DNA of 64,000 bases from Gottfriedia acidiceleris (lineage in GTDB: Bacteria > Bacillota > Bacilli > Bacillales > Bacillaceae_G). The notes below the pieces were generated by a model. It ran no database searches, was not told where the DNA came from, and was given only the letters and a program-made list of their open reading frames with translations. Where the stretch lies: NCBI RefSeq assembly GCF_004138285.1, contig NZ_SCFN01000004.1, positions 310,001 through 374,000 on the forward strand. The letters run 5' to 3'. The translations under genes were made by a program, and so were the position numbers. Shown here in pieces: positions 26,313 through 36,232 of this stretch. The stretch's first letter is position 1. Each line of letters starts with the position of its first letter.

Positions 26313-29300
26313 TTATTGAATGCCTAATGCACTCTTAACCGTTTCTAAAGTTTGAGATTTGTATTTCTTATTAGGTGTTGGTGCAAATTTAATTGTTGGA
26401 TTTTGCATTAAGTAATTCTTTTCTACATAAGCCATATCCTTTGCATCAACAACACCATCAAAATTAATATCCGCTGCACGTTTATTTGTTCCCCAATAAG
26501 TTTGGATGTAAATTGCATCCATTACGTCGATTACATCATCTTTATTAACATCCCCTGCAATCGCTGGATTTAATTTATAGTAAAGATTTTGATTTACAAC
26601 TTTTCCATCTTCATGGAAACCAATTGTAAAGTCTTTGTGTACTGTAAAGTGACCTGGGAAATCTAATTCTAGCTCATATTGGTCATCAGTCAATGGTAGA
26701 TTTTGAATCTGGAAAACCGATGGAGAATCATCTTTACCATTGTACACAGTTCCATTTGAACTTGTTGCTTTTACTTTAACACCTAATTTTGAATAATTAA
26801 TTCCTTGAGTTGCTGCTCCATTTGGATCTAGGAAAGCTTCAGCTCTTTTACTACCTCGGAACATAGAAAAAGTTGGTTCTGTAAAGAAGATTCCAGGATT
26901 ACCACTTGAAACTGCTTTTGTCGTATTATTCGTATCTGTGACAGTAACACTCGACATATAAGCTGGCCATATCTCAGGCTGCGGAGTATATTCAGTGCCC
27001 ATTTTGAAAGCGATATCCGCTAGTTTTAAGTCACCATTTAAAGGAGCTACACCATCTTTTGTCGTAATTGTTACGGTCGCTTCATTTAAATTTCCACTCC
27101 ATACTTTATCTTCAACTTTAACATTAACTTTATCTGTCAAATTTGGAGTTGGAGTAATATTCATTGTTGCAACATCTGAGTAATGATAGAATTTATAAAC
27201 AGCTTGTTTTACATCATTTGCTTTATTTAAATTCAACGTCGCATGAACGGTTTCACCCGTTTTCGCAATACGTTTTTCAGGCTGCATATAACCGTAAGTT
27301 ACATCATCACGTACGACGAAAATCTCTCTACCTTCTTTAAATGTCTTATTTGATGCTGCATCTAACGCGTAGAATGAAAGTAACATAGCTCTTGTCGGAT
27401 TTGTTGGAATCGTAGCAGTAAACGTTCCATCAGGATTTACAGGTACTGCTATTGCTCTTCCGCCTAATTGATCTTGATAATATAATTTTGTACTTCCTTG
27501 ATTAAAGTTCATACCAAGTTTTTGCATTTCTTCTGTTTCTTTATCATAAACAGAACCAGTAATCGTTACGCTCGCTTGTCCATTTTTATATTCAAGTACA
27601 TCAGGAGCATTCACTGTCATTTTTGGAGCCGTGTTATCAAAATAGAAATCGCCTTCTGATGTGAATTGTTTACCTGCATCATTTGTACCAATAATTTTCA
27701 GCTTATAATAACCTGGTTTCGCTATATCTGTGTCATATGCGATTGGTTGATCTTCATCACCAGTGAATTTGTAGTAATATCCATTAAATATTTGTGATAC
27801 ACCGTAAGTAATATTTTCGTCCATTCCTAAACCGTCCATTGTACCAATGAATCCAATATCTTGGCCTGTTTTTCCATCTTCAAGGATAACATCTAACGTA
27901 CGCATATGAGATTTAATACTCATATATGCATTTGTATAAAGCAACTGACCAGCATAAGCTGAATCAAACACTTGAGTAAATGCTTGAGGACTCATCGCAA
28001 CTGAACCCATACCCTCTTCCACTGTTTTAATACCAAACGGAACTTGGAATGTTTCTTCAGGATTATCATGATTCGTATACGTTACAAATCCTTCGTAAAT
28101 TCCTAATTTCGCTGATTTCGGAACTGAGATTGCTACAGTTGATTTCTTTTTCGAATTTGCACCAACTTTAATTGACTTATCCGTAACAATCATAACGCCA
28201 TTATCGTCAGCGTCTAATGAACCTCGACGATTTTTTTGGAATGTTACTTTTACGTCATACGTTTTTGCTTGATTACTATTGTTATAGATATTTAGTGAGC
28301 GTTGATCGCCAATATTTTCACCAGCAGGAGTAAATACACCAAATGCAAGTGCACCTGTTAGATCCTTAACTGTTTTTAAATTACCCTTTTTATCAGAGAT
28401 GCCTTTTGTTTCATCCACAACTTCAATTCTAGTTTTTGAATGAATTGCTTCATATGGATCAACTTGTCCAGCACCAGATTCAAACACGCTATAGTCTCCG
28501 TTTAAAGGATCAGCTGTGTTCATTAAAGTTTCTTTAATTTCCGCTGGTGTTAAATCTGAATTTGCTTGTAATAATAATGCAGCTACTCCAGTTACGTTAG
28601 GCGTTGCCATTGATGTACCAGATAAATTGTCATATGCATATTGATATTTTCCATTTTGATCTGCTCCGTGCATGTAAGATGGAACAGTTGAGAAAACAGC
28701 AACACCAGGAGCCGTTACTTCAGGTTTTATATCATAAGTAATTCGAGCTGGTCCACGAGAACTGAATGAAGCTAATTTACTTCCTTCATCTGTTACTTTT
28801 CCCATTTCGTCAAAAGAGAACGTTGGAGTAGTACCAAGTTTTGAAATCATAGCAGTTGCTTGTTCGTATGACATTGTAAACGTCGGAACTAAACCATAGC
28901 TTGCACCTAAGTAAGTTGGAATAAATCCTTCATTTGCAACATTATTCGTAATGATGACTGCAACAGCACCGTGATTTTTAGCAAACTTTATTTTATCGAC
29001 TAGTGCAACTGTTCCTCGGTTTACTAATGCAATCTTTCCATTAACATCAATTGATTTATAGTCAGCATCTGCACCAGTATTTGGTACTTTAACAATCTGC
29101 AGATTTCTTCCTTTTAAACTGTCAACATTGTCGCCGAAGCCTTTGCCTAATAATTTTAAATCAGCAGCTACGTCTGTAGTCCCATGTAAAGTACCTTTTG
29201 ACGTTGCAATCTCTGTCTTTGTATCGTTAGCACCAACTGTTATTGCTAACGCAGATGCCCCAGGTGCACCTAAAGTGTACATTCGATCTCCAGCATTTCC

Positions 29301-30467
29301 CGCTGCTACAACTGCTGTGACACCTGAAAGTACGGCATTATTTAATGCAAGACTTTCGATATTCTCTGGGTCATTCGAGTTACTACCTAGAGATAAATTG
29401 ATAACGTCCATTCCGTCTGCTATAGACTTATCAATGCCTGCTAAAACATTTTCAGTTGTCCCAGAACCATATTGTCCTAACACTCGATAAACATATAAAT
29501 CAGCATCAGGCGCAACACCAGTTACAGCATAATCCGTATTATTTTTACCGCGTCCAGCGATAATTCCAGAAACATGTGTCCCGTGCTCTGTGTAAAAAGT
29601 TGATCCACTAAGACTTGTTTCTGCAAGACCAGATTTTTTCCAATCGTCGTATGTTGTTTCCATCGGGTCTGCATCATTATCGACAAAGTCCCAGCCTTTT
29701 ACTGAGTTCGGATTGATTGATTTTGGATCTACTCCAGTTTGTGCACGATAGCCTTTATAAGCATCTGTTAAATCTGGATGATTATAGTCAATACCAGTAT
29801 CGATTACCCCTACTTTGATTCCTTTTCCAGTTAGTCCTTCATCATGAAGTTTATTAATACCTGGGAATACTTCAGTTGCTACCTTGCTTGTATCCTGTGT
29901 ACCTTCTGCAGCTTTAGGCGGTTCTACTTGAATAACATTATTTGGCCACACAGCTTTAACAGCATTCGATTTTAATAATGACTTTACTTTATTTGCAGGA
30001 AGTTCCATCGAAACTCCATTTAAAGAGCTTGTATATGTACGTTTAATTTTATAAACGTTTTTATTCTCTTTTAAGTCATCTTTATAAATTGTTTGTAAAT
30101 CATTTTTAAATGTTTCTTGAGCCGCATCTGCTTTTTGCTCCGCATCTGAAAGTGATAAACTATTTCCGTTTGCTGCTTCTTCAATTACTGCAACTTTTGC
30201 AGGCTTGTCTTTTAATTCAACGATTACTGATAGATTTTTAGAACTCTCTAAATCTACCGAAGAAGGTAACTGTAATCCTTCTTGACTAGCAAGCTCTAAT
30301 TTTTTTAAAGCTTGGCGTTGCTCTGGTGAAAGTTTAGACAGTACTTCTTCAATAGAAGATTGCGCTGCAGCCTTTACTAAAGGTGTATGATGTTTAACTG
30401 GAAATGAGCTCAAAATAACACCAGTACTTAAAGTTAAAATTGCTGTACTCTTAATCAAACGATTCAT
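26313..30467 (-). CDS. Secreted Vpr-like subtilisin-family protease with C-terminal dockerin
   Basis: 1384 residues. Signal peptide to about residue 33. I9-type propeptide at about 80-180. S8 catalytic domain with Asp223 (VIDTGIDYNHPDL), His295 (HGTHVSG), Asn391 (AAGNAGD) and Ser619 (SGTSMATPNVTG). A protease-associated (PA) insert lies at about 440-550, followed by Fn3-like/DUF1034 and several beta domains to about 1300. A type I dockerin at 1304-1355 has two calcium loops: DVNKDDVIDVMD and DINFDGVVDAKD. A 29-residue tail follows. All catalytic residues are present. Dockerins are rare in aerobic Bacillaceae, and no cohesin is seen in the window. GGGGGAGAGAAAAGC precedes the start. Confidence 0.9.
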   Translation of the reverse strand: MNRLIKSTAILTLSTGVILSSFPVKHHTPLVKAAAQSSIEEVLSKLSPEQRQALKKLELASQEGLQLPSSVDLESSKNLSVIVELKDKPAKVAVIEEAANGNSLSLSDAEQKADAAQETFKNDLQTIYKDDLKENKNVYKIKRTYTSSLNGVSMELPANKVKSLLKSNAVKAVWPNNVIQVEPPKAAEGTQDTSKVATEVFPGINKLHDEGLTGKGIKVGVIDTGIDYNHPDLTDAYKGYRAQTGVDPKSINPNSVKGWDFVDNDADPMETTYDDWKKSGLAETSLSGSTFYTEHGTHVSGIIAGRGKNNTDYAVTGVAPDADLYVYRVLGQYGSGTTENVLAGIDKSIADGMDVINLSLGSNSNDPENIESLALNNAVLSGVTAVVAAGNAGDRMYTLGAPGASALAITVGANDTKTEIATSKGTLHGTTDVAADLKLLGKGFGDNVDSLKGRNLQIVKVPNTGADADYKSIDVNGKIALVNRGTVALVDKIKFAKNHGAVAVIITNNVANEGFIPTYLGASYGLVPTFTMSYEQATAMISKLGTTPTFSFDEMGKVTDEGSKLASFSSRGPARITYDIKPEVTAPGVAVFSTVPSYMHGADQNGKYQYAYDNLSGTSMATPNVTGVAALLLQANSDLTPAEIKETLMNTADPLNGDYSVFESGAGQVDPYEAIHSKTRIEVVDETKGISDKKGNLKTVKDLTGALAFGVFTPAGENIGDQRSLNIYNNSNQAKTYDVKVTFQKNRRGSLDADDNGVMIVTDKSIKVGANSKKKSTVAISVPKSAKLGIYEGFVTYTNHDNPEETFQVPFGIKTVEEGMGSVAMSPQAFTQVFDSAYAGQLLYTNAYMSIKSHMRTLDVILEDGKTGQDIGFIGTMDGLGMDENITYGVSQIFNGYYYKFTGDEDQPIAYDTDIAKPGYYKLKIIGTNDAGKQFTSEGDFYFDNTAPKMTVNAPDVLEYKNGQASVTITGSVYDKETEEMQKLGMNFNQGSTKLYYQDQLGGRAIAVPVNPDGTFTATIPTNPTRAMLLSFYALDAASNKTFKEGREIFVVRDDVTYGYMQPEKRIAKTGETVHATLNLNKANDVKQAVYKFYHYSDVATMNITPTPNLTDKVNVKVEDKVWSGNLNEATVTITTKDGVAPLNGDLKLADIAFKMGTEYTPQPEIWPAYMSSVTVTDTNNTTKAVSSGNPGIFFTEPTFSMFRGSKRAEAFLDPNGAATQGINYSKLGVKVKATSSNGTVYNGKDDSPSVFQIQNLPLTDDQYELELDFPGHFTVHKDFTIGFHEDGKVVNQNLYYKLNPAIAGDVNKDDVIDVMDAIYIQTYWGTNKRAADINFDGVVDAKDMAYVEKNYLMQNPTIKFAPTPNKKYKSQTLETVKSALGIQ

Positions 30468-30589
30468 CTTGCTTTTCTCTCCCCCAACTTTATAATGTTC
30501 CCTTTCTAATTGATTATAAGTCGAGTTTATGGAATTTACTTTTTTAAAAATTCTGTCAAATGAAAATATATTCTTTCGAAATTTAGCAA

Positions 30590-30615
30590 AAAAAAGAAGC
30601 CCAATTTATGGGCTC
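30590..30615 (-). terminator. Terminator overlapping the stop codon of the XRE-TPR gene
   Basis: GAGCCCATAAATTGGGCTTC followed by a T-run. The stem begins inside the last codons, so the stop codon sits in the loop. Confidence 0.82.
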
Positions 30616-31886
30616 ATGGCATACGTATTACTTACCTGACTTTTATCGTCACTTAACATTTGAATATAATCCTCATTTAATTGATCTGTTAAATGATCTC
30701 TATAGTGCCAAATTGATAATAAGCAAATTTTAAATTTTTCTATTATTCCTGCATTCTTTACTTTTCTTGCTACTTTTATTAATTCTTTTAACCCTTCAAT
30801 ATATTGCTTATTTTCACATTTTAAAAGAGATTGTGCGTAGCAGAAATCCAAATACAATTGCTGTTTATACAAATTTGAGCTATTTGCCATTTCATTAATT
30901 ACTTTTTCATGTAGATTGATTAACGCTGAGGCATCTTCCAATCTACCTAATTTTACAAAGGATTCTATAATTCGTGGAATGCCTACATATAGATCATCTC
31001 GGTCTTTAATCCAGTCATAGTATTCATCAACATAATGTAATTCGTCAAAATCAAGTAATGTAACATAACGATTACCTATTGCAGCCTCTGCAAAAAAATC
31101 ATTTATCTGACCATATTTATTTATGATTTCAAGAACTTCATCTAAAGAATTACTTAATCTATTTAAAGCGAAGCCTTGGTATACTAACGCATAACCAAAA
31201 TGTCTTTCATTCTTTGCCATTTTTTCTAATCGCTTAGCATAATGAAGGACTTTGTCCCATTGTTTTAACATATAGTACGTAGCCGTAATCCACAAAATTG
31301 TTAATTCCTGAAAATCATCTGGCATATAGCTCACATATTCTAGTACATGGACAAGCGTAGCTGGTCCTTCCTCTGTTAATCTATTTAAATAGTATTTTCT
31401 AAAATAACTAATAGCTACTTCCTCTGCAGTTTGATCTGGCATGTGATGAATAATGATTTCATATAAAGGCAAAGCCTCTTGCTCTTTCCCTTCAGCAAAT
31501 AACTTTTCAGCGATTTCAAATAAATTTTGTAAATTCTTAGTACGAATTGTCTTAGATTTTTCTTCTAACATTTCTGAAATGATAAACCTTAATTCTTTTT
31601 TAAATCCATTTATTGCACATTTATAAATAAACGCTACACTTCTTCGTTTATCTAAATATCGATTCTGATTAAAGCATAATTGTGTATAGCTCGAGTAAAA
31701 ATATCCTTCTGCCAAACCGAACGCTTCCGTAATGGCATCTAAATAATGCAAAGAAAGTGGCTTTTTATTATTAAATACTCTACTAATATCACTAATATGG
31801 ATTCCAGAATATTTAGCTAAATCAGCTTTATTCCAATTTTTGTCATTCATTAATGTAAGAAAATCATATAGAAGTATCTGATTCAT
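30606..31886 (-). CDS. XRE helix-turn-helix / TPR regulator
   Basis: 426 residues from ATG 31886, which has GGAGAGGAAAG before it; a longer reading to 31964 lacks that support. The N-terminal DNA-binding domain (about 1-60) has NKADLAKYSGIHISDISRVF as helix-turn-helix. The rest, about 90-420, is helical repeat of TPR type (for example EIAEKLFAEGKEQEALPLYE). This layout is that of peptide-responsive regulators of the RRNPP kind. No small secreted peptide gene is visible beside it. It lies upstream of and in the same direction as the protease gene, separated by a terminator. Confidence 0.75.
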   Translation of the reverse strand: MNQILLYDFLTLMNDKNWNKADLAKYSGIHISDISRVFNNKKPLSLHYLDAITEAFGLAEGYFYSSYTQLCFNQNRYLDKRRSVAFIYKCAINGFKKELRFIISEMLEEKSKTIRTKNLQNLFEIAEKLFAEGKEQEALPLYEIIIHHMPDQTAEEVAISYFRKYYLNRLTEEGPATLVHVLEYVSYMPDDFQELTILWITATYYMLKQWDKVLHYAKRLEKMAKNERHFGYALVYQGFALNRLSNSLDEVLEIINKYGQINDFFAEAAIGNRYVTLLDFDELHYVDEYYDWIKDRDDLYVGIPRIIESFVKLGRLEDASALINLHEKVINEMANSSNLYKQQLYLDFCYAQSLLKCENKQYIEGLKELIKVARKVKNAGIIEKFKICLLSIWHYRDHLTDQLNEDYIQMLSDDKSQVSNTYAMSP

Positions 31887-32127
31887 AAGCTTTCCTCTCC
31901 ATACTTGGTAATAATCTTTCAATTCATCGTTTCCGCCATTTTGTCTAGATAAAAAAATGGACATTTAGGTAATATTGCACGTGATCTATTAGGTTAATTA
32001 TACTATTTTGTCCTTTTTTTAAAATAGAAAATATTCAATTAGTTAATTAAATTTAATTAATTAAATAAATACTGTTTCATTATTTATTGTTTTTATTTCA
32101 GTTTGTATATTACTTTTCCTGCCCTTC

Positions 32128-32157
32128 TGCATTCTTTTCCTATAATGGGAAATAATA
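32128..32157 (+). promoter_or_regulatory. Probable sigma-G promoter of germination operon 1
   Basis: TGCATT (32128-32133), 17 bases, AATAATA (32151-32157). Compare sigma-G consensus TGMATA-N17/18-CATAMTA. Germinant-receptor operons are known sigma-G targets. Confidence 0.5.
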
Positions 32158-32197
32158 CCTTTATATTTTATTAATATTTTACCTGAGGATGATTAAA

Positions 32198-32323
32198 TTG
32201 TTCAAAAAGATTATTTCTTTTATTCCTGAATATCCAATTTTTATACAAGCTTTTGTTACTTTTATCGTTCCTGTAGGTTTATGGAAGTTTTTTAAATGGG
32301 TTCATTTTATGGAGAAAGAGTGA
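32198..32323 (+). CDS. 41-residue membrane protein leading the germinant-receptor operon
   Basis: A TTG start at 32198 has GAGGATGA in front; an ATG at 32189 overlaps that ribosome site and is less likely. The product has a basic start (FKKIISFIPEYP), one hydrophobic helix of about 20 residues (IFIQAFVTFIVPVGLWKFF) and a short charged end (MEKE). The stop lies only 5 bases before the GerA-type gene, so the two are probably co-translated. I do not recognise the family. It could be an accessory small subunit of the receptor, or a leader ORF. Confidence 0.5.
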   Translation: MFKKIISFIPEYPIFIQAFVTFIVPVGLWKFFKWVHFMEKE

Positions 32324-32328
32324 TTTAA

Positions 32329-33891
32329 ATGAAGCGGTGGAGGTCCAAACTAAATCAGGAAAATGCGGTATCTCTAAATGATGAAGCTCAAAATAGTAAT
32401 GAGAATTTATCCAGTGATCTCCAAGTTAATTTGGATCGGATGTTTAATGAAATTGGACATAATTCTGATGTTAAATTTAGAGAATTTTTATTAGGTGAAA
32501 CAGAAATTCAACTTGCAATTATTTTTATTGAAGGTTTATCAGATACTGAGCTAATTCAAAGTCATATAATGAGCGAGTTAATGGCTGGACTTTCTGCAAT
32601 TGCAAATGAACAAAAAACAAATGGATTCTCTCTAAAACAAAATGAAATTAAAAAATATATTAAAGAGCAATCACTCGCAGTTTGTACAATTGAAGATGTT
32701 AATACTTATAAAAAATTAAAATCGGGAGTACTATTTGGTTCAATTGCATTATTAATAGATGGTATATCTGAATGTTTTTTAATCGGTGAAGCATTAACAA
32801 AATCAAGAGATATTAAAGAACCAGATTCAGAAGCACTAGTACGTGGACCAAGAATTGGCTTTGTTGAAAACTTATCTGATAATACAGCCCTGCTTAGGCG
32901 TTCCGGAAAAACTCCAGATTTATCATTTATAGGATTTGAGATTGGAGAAGTATCAAAAAAAGAATTAGTAATAGCGTACATTACAAATCTTGCTGATTCT
33001 AAACTTGTTGAAGAAGTAAAAAAAAGAATTAAAAGAATTGAAATTGATGCAGTCCCAGATTCAGGTTATATTGAACAATTAATTGAAGATAATTACTTAA
33101 GTCCATTTCCACAAATTCAAAGTACAGAACGACCAGATCGAGTTATGAGTGCATTAATGGAAGGTCGAGTTGCCATTTTATTAGATGGGTCACCATTTGC
33201 ATTGATAGCCCCTGTAACATTTCAAATGTTAGTGCAATCACCTGAGGATTATTATGAGAGATGGGCTGCTGCTACATTGGTACGATTATTACGCTATCTT
33301 GCTTGTTTTATTGCTTTATTTGCTCCATCTTTATACATTGCATTTATTTCTTTTCACCAAGGCTTAATCCCGACAAAACTAGTATTTCATATAGCAGCTA
33401 CTAGAGGCGGGGTACCTTTTCCTCCATTAATTGAAGCATTAATAATGGAAATCTCAATCGAAGTATTAAGGGAGGCTGGACTACGCTTACCTAAACCAAT
33501 CGGGCAATCTTTAGGAATTGTTGGAGGGTTAATTATTGGTCAGGCCGCAGTTGAAGCAGGTATTGTTAGTACAATCATGGTTATTGTCGTTGCAGTAACG
33601 GCAATTTCCTCATTTACATTGCCACAATATAATGTCGGAATTGCCCTTCGTATGCTTCGTTTTTTATCCATGCTTTTTGCAAGTGTATTTGGTTTATATG
33701 GAGTCATATTATTTTTCCTATTAGTATGTAGTCATTTAGTTAAACTCAAAAGCTTTGGTGTCCCTTACCTAAGTCCCGTTGCTCCAGTTCGATTTAGTGA
33801 TTGGAAAGATTTCATCGTAAGAGCTCCTTTATTTATGATGAAAAATCGACCTAAAAGCTTGCAGTCAAAAAGAACAAGAAGAATGAAATAG
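32329..33891 (+). CDS. Germinant receptor A subunit (GerA family), operon 1
   Basis: 520 residues. The N-terminal cytoplasmic domain (about 1-280) has the GerA features EIQLAIIFIEGLSD, LLIDG and the FPQIQSTERPDRV strand. The membrane domain (about 290-480) has about five helices, including GGVPFPPLIEALIMEISIEVLREAGLRLPKPIGQ, split here by motif as PPLIEALIMEI and AGLRLPKPIG. Acts with the B and C subunits in the spore inner membrane as a nutrient-gated channel. Starts 5 bases after the small ORF. Confidence 0.92.
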   Translation: MKRWRSKLNQENAVSLNDEAQNSNENLSSDLQVNLDRMFNEIGHNSDVKFREFLLGETEIQLAIIFIEGLSDTELIQSHIMSELMAGLSAIANEQKTNGFSLKQNEIKKYIKEQSLAVCTIEDVNTYKKLKSGVLFGSIALLIDGISECFLIGEALTKSRDIKEPDSEALVRGPRIGFVENLSDNTALLRRSGKTPDLSFIGFEIGEVSKKELVIAYITNLADSKLVEEVKKRIKRIEIDAVPDSGYIEQLIEDNYLSPFPQIQSTERPDRVMSALMEGRVAILLDGSPFALIAPVTFQMLVQSPEDYYERWAAATLVRLLRYLACFIALFAPSLYIAFISFHQGLIPTKLVFHIAATRGGVPFPPLIEALIMEISIEVLREAGLRLPKPIGQSLGIVGGLIIGQAAVEAGIVSTIMVIVVAVTAISSFTLPQYNVGIALRMLRFLSMLFASVFGLYGVILFFLLVCSHLVKLKSFGVPYLSPVAPVRFSDWKDFIVRAPLFMMKNRPKSLQSKRTRRMK

Positions 33892-33916
33892 AATATGAAA
33901 GGAGGAGTACTGAGTT

Positions 33917-35020
33917 ATGAATTCAGAGCCAATTGATCGTATATCAGCACATCAAACTGTGATGCTAATAGTAAATTTTATTTTTGGTGCAGGTATTTTA
34001 TTATTACCAAGAACGATTACTGACAAAGTAAGAACGCCAGATGGTTGGATTTCCGTTATCATATCCGGCTTGATCATTACCCTCTTAGCCTTTTTGCTAG
34101 TTATGCTATGTAAACAATATCCTAACGAAACATATTTTCAATTCACTCAAAAAATAATTGGGAAATGGTTAGGAATTTCATTAAGTGTCATTATCATCAT
34201 ATATTATATTTGCCTTTCAGCTTTAGAGGTTCGGGTAATGTCAGAAACGACTAGATTGTTCTTACTACAAGGTACTCCTTCTTGGGCTATTTTAATTCCC
34301 TTTATGTGGGTGGGTTTATATCTAGTTCTAGGAGGGATTAACCCAATAGCTAGAATTTTGGAAATTATTTTTCCAATCACTGTATTATTCTTTCTATTAG
34401 TTATTTTTTTAGGAATAGGAATTATTGAAATTGATAACTTACGTCCTGTACTAGGTAATGGTATTAAACCTGTTCTTAATGGACTCAAAACAACTTCACT
34501 TTCTTTTTCAGGGTTTGAAGTAATTTTATTTATCTTTATGTTTATGAATGATAAAAAGAAAGTGTCAAAAACCATTCTATTCGGAATAGGTATTCCATTT
34601 GTTTTTTATACAATAACGGTTGTTGCAGTAGTCGGTGCTTTCTCGGTAGACGGTGTTTTATTGCAAACTTGGCCCGTACTTACTTATATTCGCAGCTACG
34701 ATATACAAGGTCTATTTGTAGAAAGATTTGACTCATTACTCCTAGTTATTTGGATTATGCAAATTTTCGCTACATTTATCATTGCATATTATATTTGTGC
34801 CATGGGAATGGCTCAAATTTTTAATAAAAAAAGTATGAAACCGTTTCTCTTTGGTACATTACCATTTATTTACATTATTGCAATGATTCCTAAAGATATA
34901 AATCAAACTTTTGTACTGGGTGATACAATCGGAAATGCTGCCTTTTATTTATTTGGGATTATCCCTCTTCTCCTACTCGTAATTTCTTTTGTGAGGAAAA
35001 AATTAAATGAGAAAATGTAG
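33917..35020 (+). CDS. Germinant receptor B subunit (GerB family), operon 1
   Basis: 367 residues, about 10 membrane helices, amino acid permease-like fold (spore germination permease family). Conserved starts ISAHQTVMLIVNFIFGAGIL and TPDGWISVIISG. This subunit holds the germinant-binding pocket in known receptors; the ligand cannot be told from sequence. AAAGGAGGAG lies before the start. Its end overlaps the C-subunit gene by 14 bases. Confidence 0.92.
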   Translation: MNSEPIDRISAHQTVMLIVNFIFGAGILLLPRTITDKVRTPDGWISVIISGLIITLLAFLLVMLCKQYPNETYFQFTQKIIGKWLGISLSVIIIIYYICLSALEVRVMSETTRLFLLQGTPSWAILIPFMWVGLYLVLGGINPIARILEIIFPITVLFFLLVIFLGIGIIEIDNLRPVLGNGIKPVLNGLKTTSLSFSGFEVILFIFMFMNDKKKVSKTILFGIGIPFVFYTITVVAVVGAFSVDGVLLQTWPVLTYIRSYDIQGLFVERFDSLLLVIWIMQIFATFIIAYYICAMGMAQIFNKKSMKPFLFGTLPFIYIIAMIPKDINQTFVLGDTIGNAAFYLFGIIPLLLLVISFVRKKLNEKM

Positions 35021-36170
35021 GTATATGAGGATTTTAATAAGTTCAGTTTTTAATATAAGTCTTATAATTTTATTATCGGGATGCTGGAGTAGTAAACCAA
35101 TTGAGGACTTAAACATTATAGTAGGTTCTTCTATAGATAAAGATGACAACGGTAAATTAAGATCGACTCTTCAATATGTTGTTCCTGAGGCAATGACCAC
35201 AAAATCAGGTGGAGGAGTTCCCACAAAACCTTATATAAATGTGATCGGAGAAGGCATTTCTTTAGAACCTTCTGGATGGGAAACAACTTTAAGTAGGGAA
35301 GGATACATTTTTGGAGCGCATCAAAAATGTGTTGTAATTAGTGAAGAACTTGCTAGAGAAGTAAACCTACGTGAGTTGACTGATTTGTATTTCCGAGATA
35401 TAGATATTCGAGGGAGTACTCTAATCTTCATTTCAAAAGGCAAAGCTACAAAAGCACTGGAAACGAGTGAACCAAATGTCATCCCTTCATTACGGATCGT
35501 TGAAACTGCTAATGAATCATTGACTTCAGAAATTGTCAGTAAAACACCATTAATAAAAATAGGTGGATTAATGAACTCTGGCTCTAGTTTCCTCCTCCAA
35601 TTGTTAGAAACTACAGATAAAGGAGCTAAGTTCTCAGGCGGTGCAATTTTTAACGGTAAGAAAAATAAAATGATTGGTACTATAAATACACAAGAAGTAG
35701 AAGGGATTAATTGGATCACTGCTCAAGGTAGAGGCGGAGCAGTTAAGGCTTACACAAAGAAATCCGATGGTCCGACATGGTTTCAAATTGAAACGATGAA
35801 AAGTAAGGTGACACCTCATATAAAAGGTGACAAAATCTCTTATGACGTAAAAATTGAGGCTGAAGGTAGAATTGCAGAATATTGGAATCCTAAATTAAGA
35901 CCTTTATTTGAAGAGAAAAATGTTAAAAGAATCGAAAAAGCAACTGAAGAGGAAGTTACAAAAATAGTAGAAAATGTAACAAATAAACTTCAAAATGAAT
36001 ATAAATCAGATGTTGCTGGATTTGGAAACGAAGTAAGAATTCAATACCCAAAAAAATGGAAAAAAATGAGTAAAAATTGGGATGAACGATTTAGTAAAGC
36101 TAAAATAAACTATGATGTTCATATTACGATCAAAGACTATGGAATGATTGGAAAGAAAAAAAACAAATAA
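35007..36170 (+). CDS. Germinant receptor C subunit lipoprotein (Ger(x)C), operon 1
   Basis: 387 residues. Lipoprotein signal with lipobox LLSGC, then WSSKPIEDLNIIVGSSID, the typical Ger(x)C opening. Three-domain beta/alpha body ending in the KPxxW-like region. Sits on the outer face of the spore inner membrane. The start at 35007 has GAGGAAA in front; a second Met at 35025 is an alternative. Followed by a hairpin terminator. Confidence 0.9.
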   Translation: MRKCRYMRILISSVFNISLIILLSGCWSSKPIEDLNIIVGSSIDKDDNGKLRSTLQYVVPEAMTTKSGGGVPTKPYINVIGEGISLEPSGWETTLSREGYIFGAHQKCVVISEELAREVNLRELTDLYFRDIDIRGSTLIFISKGKATKALETSEPNVIPSLRIVETANESLTSEIVSKTPLIKIGGLMNSGSSFLLQLLETTDKGAKFSGGAIFNGKKNKMIGTINTQEVEGINWITAQGRGGAVKAYTKKSDGPTWFQIETMKSKVTPHIKGDKISYDVKIEAEGRIAEYWNPKLRPLFEEKNVKRIEKATEEEVTKIVENVTNKLQNEYKSDVAGFGNEVRIQYPKKWKKMSKNWDERFSKAKINYDVHITIKDYGMIGKKKNK

Positions 36171-36173
36171 TAA

Positions 36174-36212
36174 ATAAAGCTCGAATCCATAAATTAAAAG
36201 GATTTGAGCTTT
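36174..36212. terminator. Terminator between converging genes
   Basis: AAAGCTCGAATCC with GGATTTGAGCTTT stem; modest T-richness on both sides. Confidence 0.75.
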
Positions 36213-36232
36213 ATCATTTTAAGATTTTCGTT

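Noticed and set aside
29128-29490. 120-codon plus-strand ORF
   Set aside because: Antisense shadow of the protease coding sequence, no ribosome site.
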